A DNA stretch of 64,000 nucleotides from Aculops lycopersici (lineage: Eukaryota > Arthropoda > Arachnida > Trombidiformes > Eriophyidae). The notes beneath the pieces were generated by a model. The model saw only the letters and a list, made by a program, of their open reading frames with translations, was not told the origin of the DNA and searched no databases. Made by a program: the position numbers and the translations under genes. Positions 1 to 10,534 of this stretch are shown here, one piece after another. Every line of letters begins with the position of its first letter. Positions within the stretch are counted from its first letter, which is position 1. The DNA lies in the NCBI GenBank assembly GCA_015350385.1, contig WNKI01000001.1:2764553-2828552 (forward strand), given 5' to 3'.

Positions 1-2352
1 CACCATTGCAGTCAATGTTAACGGGTCGGATCAGATCGTTATGGCCGCGTGAAAAAAAATAATCTCTAGTCTCCAACTTGGATTTTGCTGTGATTTTTGA
101 TTCACTCCCAAAGCGGCCAATGTGTCTTCCAATCGAAAGAACGGCAAAAAGACTCTCGCTAAGACTCGTCGTATCGCAAATGCGATTTCACGCTCCTTTG
201 GTTCTCACTCTAGTTCATCAACATGTACACCGATGCCATTTGTTGAACCATTTTCGTTCTCCTGAGTTGCACAATAAACTAGCTTGCTAGCCACTCAGCT
301 AGCCGACGTGATGAGGCTTCTGATTTTTGAGGAGTAAGAGTCGCTTGTTACGAATCAACAACTATAACAAACGACTGCAGTTGAAAGTTGCATTGAGTTC
401 AATGAGCCACTCGACGAGATGCCTGGCTCACGATTGCTGCCTCCAAGTTGAGTCACACATTTCACTTCAATTATAAATCGATATGGAACACAACAAGTTT
501 TAGAGTGCATTTGGCTCACGAGATAGCTGAACTTATCCTAGTGAAGCGGTCCACTTGTTGTTGTTGTTGCTGCCGCTTTTGCTGACGCTGCCAATCACTT
601 GTTGTTTCCTTTGTGAGCGTCAACAGGAAATCACAGGTCGGATATCAAAACTTTGGTGGTCTTGCCATCTCAACTTGTGGTCCATCTCTTCCGTCGCTAA
701 TCTTTAGCGAGAGACTAAAAGTATGATGAACAAGTAGAATGACCACGACTATTAGGAAGGAAGAAGAGCCAAATGGACGAGGAGAACAAAGAGACGAACT
801 GGTGGCCGGTTTTGTGATTCCAAAAACAAAAGGTTAACTCTTGCGTCTGGCAAGAGCGACTCGAGGCTTGTGACTTGAGGATGATCAAGTTAACGTTGCA
901 AAAGTTTTGGTAGCGAGAACAGAATGAGCAGCAGCGAGACACTGAGAAAAGGCGAGTGGCGCTCGAGGAAACACCTGCCACTCGCTCGGCTTCCGGCTGC
1001 CGAGTTGGATTCCACTTAGAATCTCGAATTCGGTCAATTCTTCTCCCCCTTGCTTCTTTTCTCTCTACTTTGGCATTAAACTGGCGTCTTGCAAATAGCC
1101 TTTCGTCTCAGCTCCCGATCTCGAGCCTCCTTTCGAAAAACTAAACTTTCAGTAGATTCAAGATGCAAAAGTTATTATGCATTTAGAAGTGGCGCGCTAC
1201 GTTCTGCGTATAAATATGAATGAGTAAGTTTTTCGTATATCTACAGCTGCAGTGGCGACGGCGGCGGCGGCAACAGCAATAAAAGCCAGTTAAATTAGCT
1301 TCGTTCGAATCGACAACCTACTTCATGCAACGAGCTGACAACAGCAACCAAAGCAGCAGCAGCAGTCTTGAGAATGTTCGCACTACCCCACTTCCGCTGG
1401 GAATTGGCCGGCCACTTGTTGTGTGCTGGACTCTCTCCCCGCTGAGGCGTGAAGATTTTCGACAAGTTGACGTCTAGCCTGAGAAAACTTTCGAGCTCTG
1501 ATTGGACTCGAGTGGCTCAGCTCAGCCGACTGTCCATTTGGACAATTGGCTGGATTGAAATTTTGTTGGATTGTAAAGAGTGTGCCACCAAGATGATTTC
1601 TCCCCTATTCTCCCAGGTAACCAAATAATCAAAAGCCTACTCGTATCCGCTACTGTTATGACTGCCACTCCCCATGAGGGCGACGAGTTTCTGGCGCTCT
1701 CGCCGCCGCCGCGACCATCACCACAAATGACGCAACTCTCGTTGCAATTTGACGATGACTATTAACGAGTCTGTTGAGGTAACAACAACAACGCAATTGC
1801 TAACGAAGAATTTCGTTGTGTTATATTACTCACTGTGTGTATATGTGTGTGTGAGTGTGTTTATTTACCGGCTCCCATTGTGGCCACTAGAGAGAGTAAA
1901 TTTAGTAGCAGGTTGCTGTGGTAAACTTGACGGCCACCGCAAAGGGCGAGCTTGTACGGGGGCGCTGCGCTTCCATTAGGCTGCTCGCGAAAAGCTGCAA
2001 TGGGAGAAAATAGCTTGAGCGCAAAGTTCGAATCCGTAGAGAACCCGCTAGAATTTTGTTTGGTTAGTGTGGGTGAGCGGAGGATGCACACAGAGGATGC
2101 AGCGGTTATGGTCACTGTTCGGTTGCAGTAGCAACTACGCGAGTGGGCGGTGCTCAGATTTCTGTCGCAGTCTTGCAGTCAACGACCGCTCCTAACGGAT
2201 GGGCGAGTGCAGAATATGAGCCCGAACTAGACGCCCCCTCCCTGGAAAATCGCGTTGGGCCGGTATCGTGCGCATTGTGGTTGGTGGTGGTTGCATCTCT
2301 CGCATGGTGTCCAAGCCAACAGAAGCCATTGCGTTTCGCCTCAAGAGCCAAC

Positions 2353-2389
<37 letters not shown>

Positions 2390-3448
2390 GCTTCACTTGT
2401 ATGTTGCAGACTCACTGCTCATTCGATGCGCGTTAGTCACTGCGATAGGCGGCGGCGGCGGCCGGCAGACTGCCTAGCTAACAACACGGAAACTGCGACA
2501 GCAGCTTGTGTGTAAATTCTTCCATTGTGCAGCTTGTGTTTCAAGTGACCGAATTCTCGGCAGCCTGCCTGCCGCAGGCAGCACCAACACTGCAGTTTGC
2601 GATCCACCAAAAAGTCTGCTTGTCTCACTCTGCGCTGCTTGCATCGCTGTGGTCGCAATCCAATAGCTACGAGGATTCACTATGAGAAACCAAAGGCAAG
2701 TGAGTATCGTGTTCTATCCATTAGCACAAGTTTTCAAGGGATGGAAATACAATAATAATTTCATTACAATTACACTTTACTCTGTACTGCTGCTTCTGTG
2801 AGACAAAACACAGACACCAATTAAGATCATCATTATTATCATCGTCGTCCTATTCACTATTATCATAGTCATAGTCATTGGCACACTGTCAAACTTGTTA
2901 CTTTTGCCCTAGCTGCCACACTCCCAATCACAACCACTACTAGGAAGCTTGTCTTGCTTCCATCAAGCAAACAAACAAACTTAATCATCTATAAATATTA
3001 AGGGAAAAGGACACCACCACCACTACCATTGCAAACAAAATGAGCAACAACCACCAGTTCACCACTTGATCACAACACATGTAAACAACTACTTTGTAGT
3101 TACCCACTTTGTAATTACTCATCCATTGCTACTGCAGTCATAATCTAGTATCTATTGCTATCAACGACTTCATTGAGATTATCATCGGGAGGATTTCTTT
3201 TTCTTTTTTTATTGACTCCATACTCAATTTACAGATCAAAGATATTGGAACTGATGCCGAACAACCATTTGTAGTTGCAGTAGTGGTAGCAAGATTGATC
3301 CATAAAAACTGCAAATTCATTAAATTTTGCACATGATATTACATTGCCACTACAATTACACATTTGTCTATTGAAATTATTCTAAGAATAAGAACAAACG
3401 AACAAACAAAAGAGAAATAGAAAAGAGAAGAAACGAATCACATCCAGA
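1..3448. other. Non-coding region upstream of the Coracle/4.1 gene
   Basis: No open frame here looks like a conserved protein; the frames are short and rich in simple-sequence translation. The stretch holds a CT microsatellite (2356-2386), CAG/CGG-rich patches near 1250-1370, and AT-rich DNA from about 2700. The purine-rich segment just before the ATG at 3449 (about 3385-3448) is a plausible 5' leader of the downstream gene. One CAGGTAA heptamer occurs at about 1614. A promoter or 5' non-coding exons may lie here, but I cannot place them. Confidence 0.5.
2356..2386. repeat. (CT)n microsatellite
   Basis: An uninterrupted CT dinucleotide run. It creates artificial Ser-Leu or Arg-Glu open frames on both strands that should not be read as genes. 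Confidence 0.9.
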
Positions 3449-5782
3449 ATGAAGAACAAAATTAAGATTGTCCTACTGGACAATAGCGAGATTGAGTTCA
3501 GTTATGAGAAGAAATCCAAAGGCCAAATTCTATTAGATAAAGTTTGCGATCATTTACAATTACTAGAGAAAGATTATTTTGGCTTGGCATTCCCGACTAA
3601 AGCTGACGAGGCGCGTGATTGGCTTAATAATGAAAAGTCCATCGGTCGTCAGTTAAGAAATCACCATTTTGACAACTCAAGCAAATTGTATTTCGAGGTC
3701 AAATTCTATCCACCGGATCCAGTTCAACTTCACGAAGATATAACCAGATATTTTGTCTGTCTCCAAGTGAGACGCGATGTACTCTCAGGCAGACTGCCAT
3801 GTTCCTTTGTCACTCATGCCCTACTTGGCTCCTACATGGTCCAATCAGATCTCGGTGATTTTGACCCACAAGAGCATGGGCCAGATTATTTAAGCGAACT
3901 TCAATTTGCGCCCCAACAAAGTCAAGAACTTGAGCTCAAGGTTGCAGAGTTACATCAACAACATAAAGGCCAAACATCAGCTGAAGCTGACCTACACTAC
4001 CTCGAAAATGCTCGCAAGTTGGCAATGTATGGAGTTGATTTACATCCAGCGAAAGACTCAGCCGGCATAGACATTTTGATGGGTGTATGTGCCTCTGGGC
4101 TATTAGTTTACAGAGACAGATTGCGTATAAACAGATTTGCGTGGCCAAAGATACTCAAAATTTCCTACAAGAGAAATAATTTCTATATCAGAATAAGACC
4201 AGGAGAATTTGATCATTACGAGAGCACAATTGGATTCAAGCTAGCAAATTTGAAAGCTGCAAAGAGATTGTGGAAAACTTGCGTCGAGCATCATACATTC
4301 TTCCGGCTTATGACCCCAGAGGAGCCATCCAAGACTCGTATCTCACTACCACGATTTGGTTCCAAGTTCAGATATTCTGGTCGAACTCAGTACCAATCTA
4401 AGCAAGCTAGCATGCAAATCAAACGAATGCCTCCCGAGTTTGAGAGGACACTAAGCACCAGAAATTGGGCCAACAGGGCAATAGAAAATGGCAGGACACG
4501 AGATTCCAACAACAAACAAAACTCCAAGGCAAATCGAAGAACGAACGACATGGATCTGAATAGTGTTCAGAGTCAACAAACTTATCCCATGTACAATGAA
4601 GATGGCGGAAGTCGACAAGAGAGAACATTATCAGGAGGCAATGCCATGTCATACAACTCAATCACGACTCAAGAAAGCGGTTCACCATCGCCAACGGAAG
4701 AGCTATCGGTAAGCGAGAACAAGAGCAAATCTAGACGACCTATTGGTGGCGTAGCAGTCTTGCCACCTATGGAAATGAACAAACTCCTAAAGGATCGCAA
4801 GAGTCCGGACGTTCGAAAGAGCTCACAGGATAAGTTGGATCAATCGCAAGAGGGACTAGCGACAATTAGCAATAACAACAACAATATGCAGCAATCAAGA
4901 TTGTCGGTCTACGATAATGTAGACACTCGAAGGTATAGCAACAGTAATAGTAATCGATATTCCATGAGCGAGGACCAGCAAGACCAACAACAGTTAACCC
5001 GAGGAAGCAGTAGGCAAGAACAACCTCAGCAGCAACCCCTAGCAAGATCTAAATCTAGATCCAGAGAACAAGTGGCAGCTGAGAAGAGAAGTTCTTTTGA
5101 GGCATCGCCGAAAGAACTGCAACAACAACAGCAGCCTACTTATGAAAAGCGACTATCTTATGAGTCGCCGAAGGATCAGCAAACTGCATATGAGAAGAGG
5201 AGTCTTTTCGAGTCCCCCCCATCGAAGGAGCAAGCGGCAAGTGGTGGCGATTCGAGAAGAAGTACCACCTACGAGTCGCCTAGAGACCAAGTCGGCGAAG
5301 CAAAGAGAAGTTTCTTTGAGTCAACGACCTCAACTACACCTAAAGAATCTACATACGACAGAAAGACTTTCTTCGAATCATCGAAGGAGCCATCGAGTCA
5401 GCCGCGTTCTGGTTATACGCGAGAATATAGTTATAACATAGACTCCGAAACACTGCGCCAATCTGGCCAGTCCGACCCTAGAGGCTTAGGGTTCTCCTAC
5501 GAAAAATCAGCCGCTAACAACACATCAAACGCCGCAACATCTGGTCCGTCCACCAAAGCTGCCCAACAACACCAACAACAAAAACCACAAGAGAAAAGTG
5601 TTGGCACTGCTCTGGCTTTTACCTATGGCACTAGGGTCGAGCACAAGATAACCATAAAGAGTAAAGGTGAACAGGTGGATCATGATCGTGCACTTGCCGA
5701 CGCCATTGAGGCTGCCACCATGATGGACCCAAAGATGACTGTACAGAAAATCGAGCTTAGCCAACAGGCACCCCTGAATTAG
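3449..5782 (+). CDS. cora: Protein 4.1 / Coracle-like FERM protein
   Basis: Membrane-skeleton adaptor of the protein 4.1 family; in flies Coracle acts at septate junctions and links transmembrane proteins to the cortex. Seen in the sequence: a three-lobed FERM domain at about residues 3-290 (ubiquitin-like lobe first, then the ALLGSYMVQ segment, then a PH-like lobe with IGFKLANLKAAKRLWK). A FERM-adjacent region follows to about residue 345. A long polar Q/S/N-rich linker leads to a C-terminal 4.1 domain at about 725-770 (RVEHKITIKSKGEQVDHDRALADAI-type segment). The linker holds about six degenerate copies of a YEKRSFFESPKE-like unit (about residues 543-650). All 777 codons lie in one exon, unusual for this family. 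AATAAA lies at 5837-5842. Symbol rests on remembered FERM plus CTD architecture; another 4.1 paralogue is the alternative. Confidence 0.88.
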   Translation: MKNKIKIVLLDNSEIEFSYEKKSKGQILLDKVCDHLQLLEKDYFGLAFPTKADEARDWLNNEKSIGRQLRNHHFDNSSKLYFEVKFYPPDPVQLHEDITRYFVCLQVRRDVLSGRLPCSFVTHALLGSYMVQSDLGDFDPQEHGPDYLSELQFAPQQSQELELKVAELHQQHKGQTSAEADLHYLENARKLAMYGVDLHPAKDSAGIDILMGVCASGLLVYRDRLRINRFAWPKILKISYKRNNFYIRIRPGEFDHYESTIGFKLANLKAAKRLWKTCVEHHTFFRLMTPEEPSKTRISLPRFGSKFRYSGRTQYQSKQASMQIKRMPPEFERTLSTRNWANRAIENGRTRDSNNKQNSKANRRTNDMDLNSVQSQQTYPMYNEDGGSRQERTLSGGNAMSYNSITTQESGSPSPTEELSVSENKSKSRRPIGGVAVLPPMEMNKLLKDRKSPDVRKSSQDKLDQSQEGLATISNNNNNMQQSRLSVYDNVDTRRYSNSNSNRYSMSEDQQDQQQLTRGSSRQEQPQQQPLARSKSRSREQVAAEKRSSFEASPKELQQQQQPTYEKRLSYESPKDQQTAYEKRSLFESPPSKEQAASGGDSRRSTTYESPRDQVGEAKRSFFESTTSTTPKESTYDRKTFFESSKEPSSQPRSGYTREYSYNIDSETLRQSGQSDPRGLGFSYEKSAANNTSNAATSGPSTKAAQQHQQQKPQEKSVGTALAFTYGTRVEHKITIKSKGEQVDHDRALADAIEAATMMDPKMTVQKIELSQQAPLN

Positions 5783-5836
5783 ACCCGGAGTTTTGTCGCT
5801 CAGTCGAAATCCGTTTTGAACTTATCAACGGATTCA

Positions 5837-5842
5837 AATAAA
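5837..5842 (+). terminator. Polyadenylation signal for the Coracle/4.1 gene
   Basis: AATAAA 55 bases after the stop codon, in the short convergent gap with the guanylate kinase gene. Cleavage site is not determined. Confidence 0.6.
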
Positions 5843-5895
5843 GTATAATAATACATTGAGATCATGTAGCTTATAGTGTATTTTCATTTTGAAAT

Positions 5896-5901
5896 TTTAT
5901 T
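5896..5901 (-). terminator. Candidate polyadenylation signal for guanylate kinase
   Basis: TTTATT on the + strand is AATAAA on the - strand, about 210 bases past the guanylate kinase stop. Together with the signal at 5837 it suggests that the two 3' ends nearly abut. Confidence 0.45.
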
Positions 5902-6113
5902 TTCCCTGCGATATATGTATCATCGCCCGAGTTTCATTCAAAACTTTCTTTTTTGATTTATACATATAATAATTGAACAAAGTGGTTATTGTAATGAATA
6001 ATAGTAAATCTTGCTCCCATTCACTTTCGGTTGTTTTTAAGTACTCTTGACTGATCTGACAAGATCTCATTCTTTTTTTCATGCTTCCTCTTGCGAACAC
6101 AATCAACTTAGAT

Positions 6114-6683
6114 TCAGGTAAAGAAGAGAAACTTTTTCAATTCCTTATAAGTCTCCTCGAGATCATCATTAACTAAAACTAAATCAAATTGCACAATCCC
6201 ACTTTCAGCGAACTTCATCTCTTCGTCAGCCTTATCTAGGCGTTTTTTCAGCGCCTCGGCAGACTCAGTTCCGCGAGATGAAAGTCGCTCGACTAAAAGC
6301 TGCTTAGATGGTGGCTTGATAAATATAAATACCGGTTCAAAGCTTTCCAGATTTGCTAGCGCCTTGACGCCCTCAATGTCCACTTCAAGGATGAAAAGTT
6401 TTCCAGTTTTGAGAACATCTTGAACGGCCATCTTGCTGGTGCCGTACATGTTACCTGAAAACTCAGTGTGCTCAATAAAATCCTGGTTTGCAATCATTCT
6501 CTTCATTTCTTCGGTGGAAACAAAATAATACTCCCTTCCATTTTGCTCACCTTTTCTTGGTTTCCTAGTTGTATGTGAGATTGTGAATGCTAACTTGTCT
6601 TTATTTTCAGCTAGAAGCCTCTTGAGCAGTGTACTTTTGCCCGACCCGCTGGGCCCACAGATAACAATGGGTTGTTGACGCAT
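6114..6683 (-). CDS. GUK1: Guanylate kinase
   Basis: Cytosolic nucleotide kinase that phosphorylates GMP to GDP with ATP, feeding GTP/dGTP and cGMP recovery. Seen: a P-loop GPSGSGKST at residues 10-18, the GMP-binding stretch with HTTRKPRKGE and YYFVS, the segment FILEVDIEGVKAL, the lid region with the RLSSRGTES motif, and the C-terminal VNDDLEETYKELK. Length of 189 residues is close to the usual ~200 for the single-domain enzyme, so this is not a MAGUK fragment. Start is the ATG directly before RQQPIVICG. One uninterrupted exon. It converges on the Coracle gene, with about 330 bases between stops. Confidence 0.95.
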   Translation of the reverse strand: MRQQPIVICGPSGSGKSTLLKRLLAENKDKLAFTISHTTRKPRKGEQNGREYYFVSTEEMKRMIANQDFIEHTEFSGNMYGTSKMAVQDVLKTGKLFILEVDIEGVKALANLESFEPVFIFIKPPSKQLLVERLSSRGTESAEALKKRLDKADEEMKFAESGIVQFDLVLVNDDLEETYKELKKFLFFT

Positions 6684-7787
6684 TTTAGACTCTAAATTTG
6701 GTCTTCTTTTGGTTCTGTCTCTTGAGTAAGTAATAGGGTGGTTTTTTGTAACACTTATTTATTAGGGAAGTTCTACTAGGGTTATAATATTTTCCAACTA
6801 GGATGACCAAGTTGGTGGTGTAATTAGCGGATGCAATATAATACTTGACTATGCTATCATGCAAGGAGATGGTAGCTATGTGAGCAGTTCCAAAGTTGCT
6901 TCAGTTAGCTGGTCTAACTAGGACAGCAACTATAACAACGACTAACACTACTTCTACTGCCCCTTTTTCTTTTTCTTGCCCCACCAGACGCGGACTCTTA
7001 GGATGCTTTTGGTAGTATTATGTGACAGTAATGTTCAATGGCCGATGGGATAGCCATAAACTAGAAGTTGCTTATCAGGAATTGGACTCGATTTATTCGC
7101 GCGATCCTATCGTGTCCTTTGGCTAATCTTCTTCCTCGCGTTTCCTTTCCAATCAATCGATTGATTGGTAATTCTAATAGTAACAAGATGTGAATCTATT
7201 GGTTAACTTGAGAGTTTAACAATGATGAGCTAAGTGGGTGCTAGATGGCCGCTGAACAAGCTGTAATGATTCGTTAGCACGCACTTGAATGGTGTTTTTT
7301 AGACTGTGATAACGACATTGATGAGTAGTAGAGGGTATAAATAATTTGATGTTGTTTCTTACTTAATGAGTATTCCATGTTGTTGGTAGGGTGAAACTTG
7401 CAATGGTGCTAGTTACTATAGTGTTTTCAACTTGCTTCAAAACGACAATAACAGCAACAGCAACAACAGCAGCAAGTTGACGAGGACAGTTCCACCACTT
7501 CTTCTATCGTCCCGGTATTCGTTTGAGACTAATTAAAGTTTTGAACAATATTTCCGTGTTCCGGGAAAATTTAATTCTTCTTCTTCACCTCAGTAGTAAA
7601 TGTATTTGTGTTGGCATCTCCAACAGCGTGGTTAAGTGAGATTAAAGTGGGTTGCTGATGGATAGACATAGAGAAAGAAAGACGAAAAGTAAAGGTAAAT
7701 CTTCCCTCATTCTCTGGCAAGTATCAGACAGATGGGATGTAGAGGTTTTTAGAATCTCCCTTCTTTTCTATCTGTCTCTCAGTGTCT

Positions 7788-7806
7788 GCGGCAGACAGTC
7801 TGCCGC
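7788..7806. repeat. Perfect 19-bp palindrome
   Basis: GCGGCAGAC, one central base, then GTCTGCCGC. It sits about 100 bases before the larger fold-back element. Function unknown; it may be chance or a dimeric protein site. Confidence 0.5.
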
Positions 7807-7901
7807 CTCTTTCTTCCCTTCGTCTCTTTCTCTCTGTCTTCATTCTCTCTGTGTTGTGTTGTGTGCTATGCATTTCTTTGCTCTGGCTCTATGTCGGAAT
7901 T

Positions 7902-8205
7902 AGTGTGAGGCTATGGCTGCTTGCGGGGATTTGTGTGGAAAATGCGATTTTTCCCCTTTTTTACCTCCATCTAAAACCCGCAGGCAAATGGTCAAATTTT
8001 ATACAGTTTGCTGCATAAAAAGTAGCCTTTTCCCGCAAGCACTGGTTGGCACGGATTTTGCTTGCGGGCACAGTTTTCTACTTTTTGTGTAGCAAACTGT
8101 AGTGATTTGTCCATTTGCCTGCGGGCAAGCGCGGGCACTGGAGGCAAAAGGGGAAAAATTCGCGATTTGAACACAAATTCCCGCAAGCACCCAATGCCTC
8201 ACACT
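7902..8205. mobile_element. Fold-back (inverted-repeat) element, MITE-like
   Basis: The two halves of this ~300-bp stretch are imperfect reverse complements. The ends read AGTGTGAGGC and GCCTCACACT. Then come matching blocks around TGCTTGCGGG / CCCGCAAGCA, the AATCGCGA/TTTCCCCTTTT-type block, CCCGCAGGCAAATGG / CCATTTGCCTGCGGG, and ACAGTTTGCTGCA / TGTAGCAAACTGT. A nested inverted repeat (CCCGCAAGCA ... TGCTTGCGGG) occupies the centre. There is no transposase frame, so a non-autonomous element is the natural reading. No clear target duplication was found. Its ends resemble those of the TA-flanked element at 13066-13435. Confidence 0.7.
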
Positions 8206-8618
8206 GCTTGGAATGGGAATGCGTAGACAACTACACGTACAGTAGGTTGCATAAAAGACGAGAGTTCGCTTCGCCTATTGCGTTCTCTCGTGCAGCGCGT
8301 GCTACTTCAGACTGTAGCTCGAGGCTCGCAAGCTCGAACTCTTCGGATTTGCAAAGGAGAGAGAGAGAAGATAGAAAAGAAACGGTGAGCAATTGAGGGG
8401 CTGAGTTCTGGGGTACAACTACACAGAGACCCCGCCGCTGCTGCAATGGCGAAGGCAGCAGCGGATGACGCGTGTTAAGGAATGCAAATGATAATCCAAT
8501 AACAAATCATCTTATTAGATAACAACCGCTACAGTTTTCACTGATATCAACCAATTACACCATTCTATCGATAAATCAATTTCTCAATTTTTTAATCCAA
8601 ACTTCACCGTAACTCAAA

Positions 8619-10058
8619 ATGGCCACCGCGCTTTTAAACGTGGAAAACATCAACCAGAACATCAGAAATCTCGAGTATGCAGTCAGAGGTCCCCTCGTTA
8701 TTAGAGCCGTGCAATTAGCCAAGGAACTGGAGCAAGGCGAGGAGAGGCCCTTCAAGAGTGTAATCAGGGCTAATATTGGAGATTGTCATGCAATGAACCA
8801 GAAGCCACTCACCTATTACCGTCAAATGATTGCCTGCGCCTCTTATCCAGAATTAATGGACACCAATCCTAATATTCCCAACGACGTCAAGGAGAGGGCT
8901 AGAGAGATACTCAAGGCTTGCGGAGGCCAATCGGTTGGAGCCTATTCGGATGCCTGTGGCATCGAGCTCATCAGGCGCCAATGTGCCGAGTACATCCAGA
9001 ATCGTGACGGTGGAGTTGAGTCCAAGTGGCAAAATATCTTCTTAACCACGGGAGCTAGCGAGGTAGTCAAGGCCACACTGTCGTTTGTAAACAAATCTAG
9101 AAAGGAAAGCTTGCCAGTTGGAGTTATGATCCCTATCCCTCAGTATCCACTCTATTCGGCTACCATATGTGAGCTGGGGATGCACCAGGTTAGCTATTAC
9201 CTGGACGAGGATCATGATTGGCGCCTGGAGATGGATGAACTGGAGCGCGCCTATGCTGAGGAGTCAACCAAATGTGATATCAGAGTTTTAGTTGTTATTA
9301 ACCCGGCGAATCCAACCGGAGCCGTCTTGAGTCGCGAGAACATTTGTCAAGTTATAGAGTTTGCAAGGAAGCATAATCTACTGATTGTTGCCGATGAAGT
9401 CTATCAGCACAACATTTGGGCCGAGGGAGCTGAGTTTCATTCATTTAAGAAGTGTATGGCCGATATGAATGTCAACACCGAGCTTGTGTCCATGATGAGC
9501 GCTAGTAAGGGATACATGGGAGAATGTGGACTTCGTGGTGGCTACGGCGAGATGGTTAATTTTACACCCGAGGTGCAGGCAGTATTCTATAAACTCTTAT
9601 CGGCTCGATTGTGTAGCTCTGTTTTAGGCCAAATAACAATGAGTTGCGTCGTGAATCCACCAAAGCCGGGCGAGGAGTCTTACCAGTTATTTGAGACTGA
9701 AAGACAAAAGATTTTGAGTGATCTAAAGGCGAAGGCCAAGCTTGTGGCCGATACATTCAACTCCATCGAAGGGATTCACTGTAACAAGGTGGCCGGAGCT
9801 ATGTACGCCTTCCCCCGATTGACTTTACCTGAAAAAGCAATCAAGGCTGCCGAGGCCGCTGGCCAGAAGCCGGACTTCTTTTACCTGATGGCCCTACTTG
9901 AGGAGGCTGGAATATGCGTTGTACCCGGCTCAGGTTTTGGACAATTACCTGGCACATTCCATTTTAGAACCACGATTCTACCACAACCAGATACTTTCAA
10001 CGAGATGATGTCTAGATTCAAGAAGTTTCACGCAAGTTTTATCGAAAGATACTCTTGA
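8619..10058 (+). CDS. GPT: Alanine aminotransferase
   Basis: PLP enzyme exchanging the amino group between alanine/2-oxoglutarate and pyruvate/glutamate. Seen: class I/II aminotransferase fold across 479 residues, with VGAYSDACGI near residue 107, the NPANPTG motif at about 228-234, the PLP-ring aspartate in VADEVY (D259, Y262), and the Schiff-base lysine K297 in MSASKGYMGECGLRGGY. The conserved C-terminal arginine is probably in HFRTT. The LRGGY and YMGEC wording points to alanine rather than aspartate aminotransferase. No obvious mitochondrial presequence precedes the core, so a cytosolic form is likely. Single exon. The ATG lies in a CAAAATGGC context, good for initiation. Confidence 0.95.
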   Translation: MATALLNVENINQNIRNLEYAVRGPLVIRAVQLAKELEQGEERPFKSVIRANIGDCHAMNQKPLTYYRQMIACASYPELMDTNPNIPNDVKERAREILKACGGQSVGAYSDACGIELIRRQCAEYIQNRDGGVESKWQNIFLTTGASEVVKATLSFVNKSRKESLPVGVMIPIPQYPLYSATICELGMHQVSYYLDEDHDWRLEMDELERAYAEESTKCDIRVLVVINPANPTGAVLSRENICQVIEFARKHNLLIVADEVYQHNIWAEGAEFHSFKKCMADMNVNTELVSMMSASKGYMGECGLRGGYGEMVNFTPEVQAVFYKLLSARLCSSVLGQITMSCVVNPPKPGEESYQLFETERQKILSDLKAKAKLVADTFNSIEGIHCNKVAGAMYAFPRLTLPEKAIKAAEAAGQKPDFFYLMALLEEAGICVVPGSGFGQLPGTFHFRTTILPQPDTFNEMMSRFKKFHASFIERYS

Positions 10059-10534
10059 TTCATCATTACAATCACACCTTCAACATCCAAACCCAAATCA
10101 AATGGTCTCAAAGATTGAATCGATTATTATTTCTTATCAAGACTAACATGGCAATTTTGTTCATGCAAGCAATAGGATTTTATCAGATTCTTTGGCAACA
10201 GTCTAATGTAAACTTTGTTATATTTGTACTAAGAATAGATACAAATTAAGCAGCCAAGGCTAACATCTGAGATGTCAGAGCCAAATCAAAGCTCAAAAAT
10301 TGTTACTATCAAACTAAAAACCATCAAATCAAGTGGTTATTTTAACCCCAAATGTATCTCAACCATATAAAAGTCTTTGTGGACCTAGAGGTATGATATA
10401 ATGAAAGCTTTGAGAGGCAATACTGCTGAAAGTTTCGAGAATACATAAGCAAACCATGTATAAGAAGATTAATGGGGAGATCTACGTAAGCTTATGGTTA
10501 GCCTCATCAATATCAAGCTTCATAGCTTTTACAT
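10059..10534. other. Tail-to-tail intergenic region
   Basis: AT-rich DNA between the ends of the aminotransferase (+) and the secreted-protein gene (-). It probably holds both 3' untranslated regions. I see no further gene or canonical close AATAAA for either. Confidence 0.5.

Larger units (their letters stand above)
6684..8618. other. Intergenic region between guanylate kinase and alanine aminotransferase
   Basis: No supportable gene. It holds CAA/CAG-rich patches near 7440-7490, a perfect 9-1-9 palindrome at 7788-7806, the fold-back element at 7902-8205, and the presumed promoter and 5' leader of the aminotransferase just before 8619. Confidence 0.5.

Noticed and set aside
2020..2050. GTTCGAATCC resembling a tRNA T-arm
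   Set aside because: No matching stems, D-arm or acceptor nearby; no tRNA gene could be folded.
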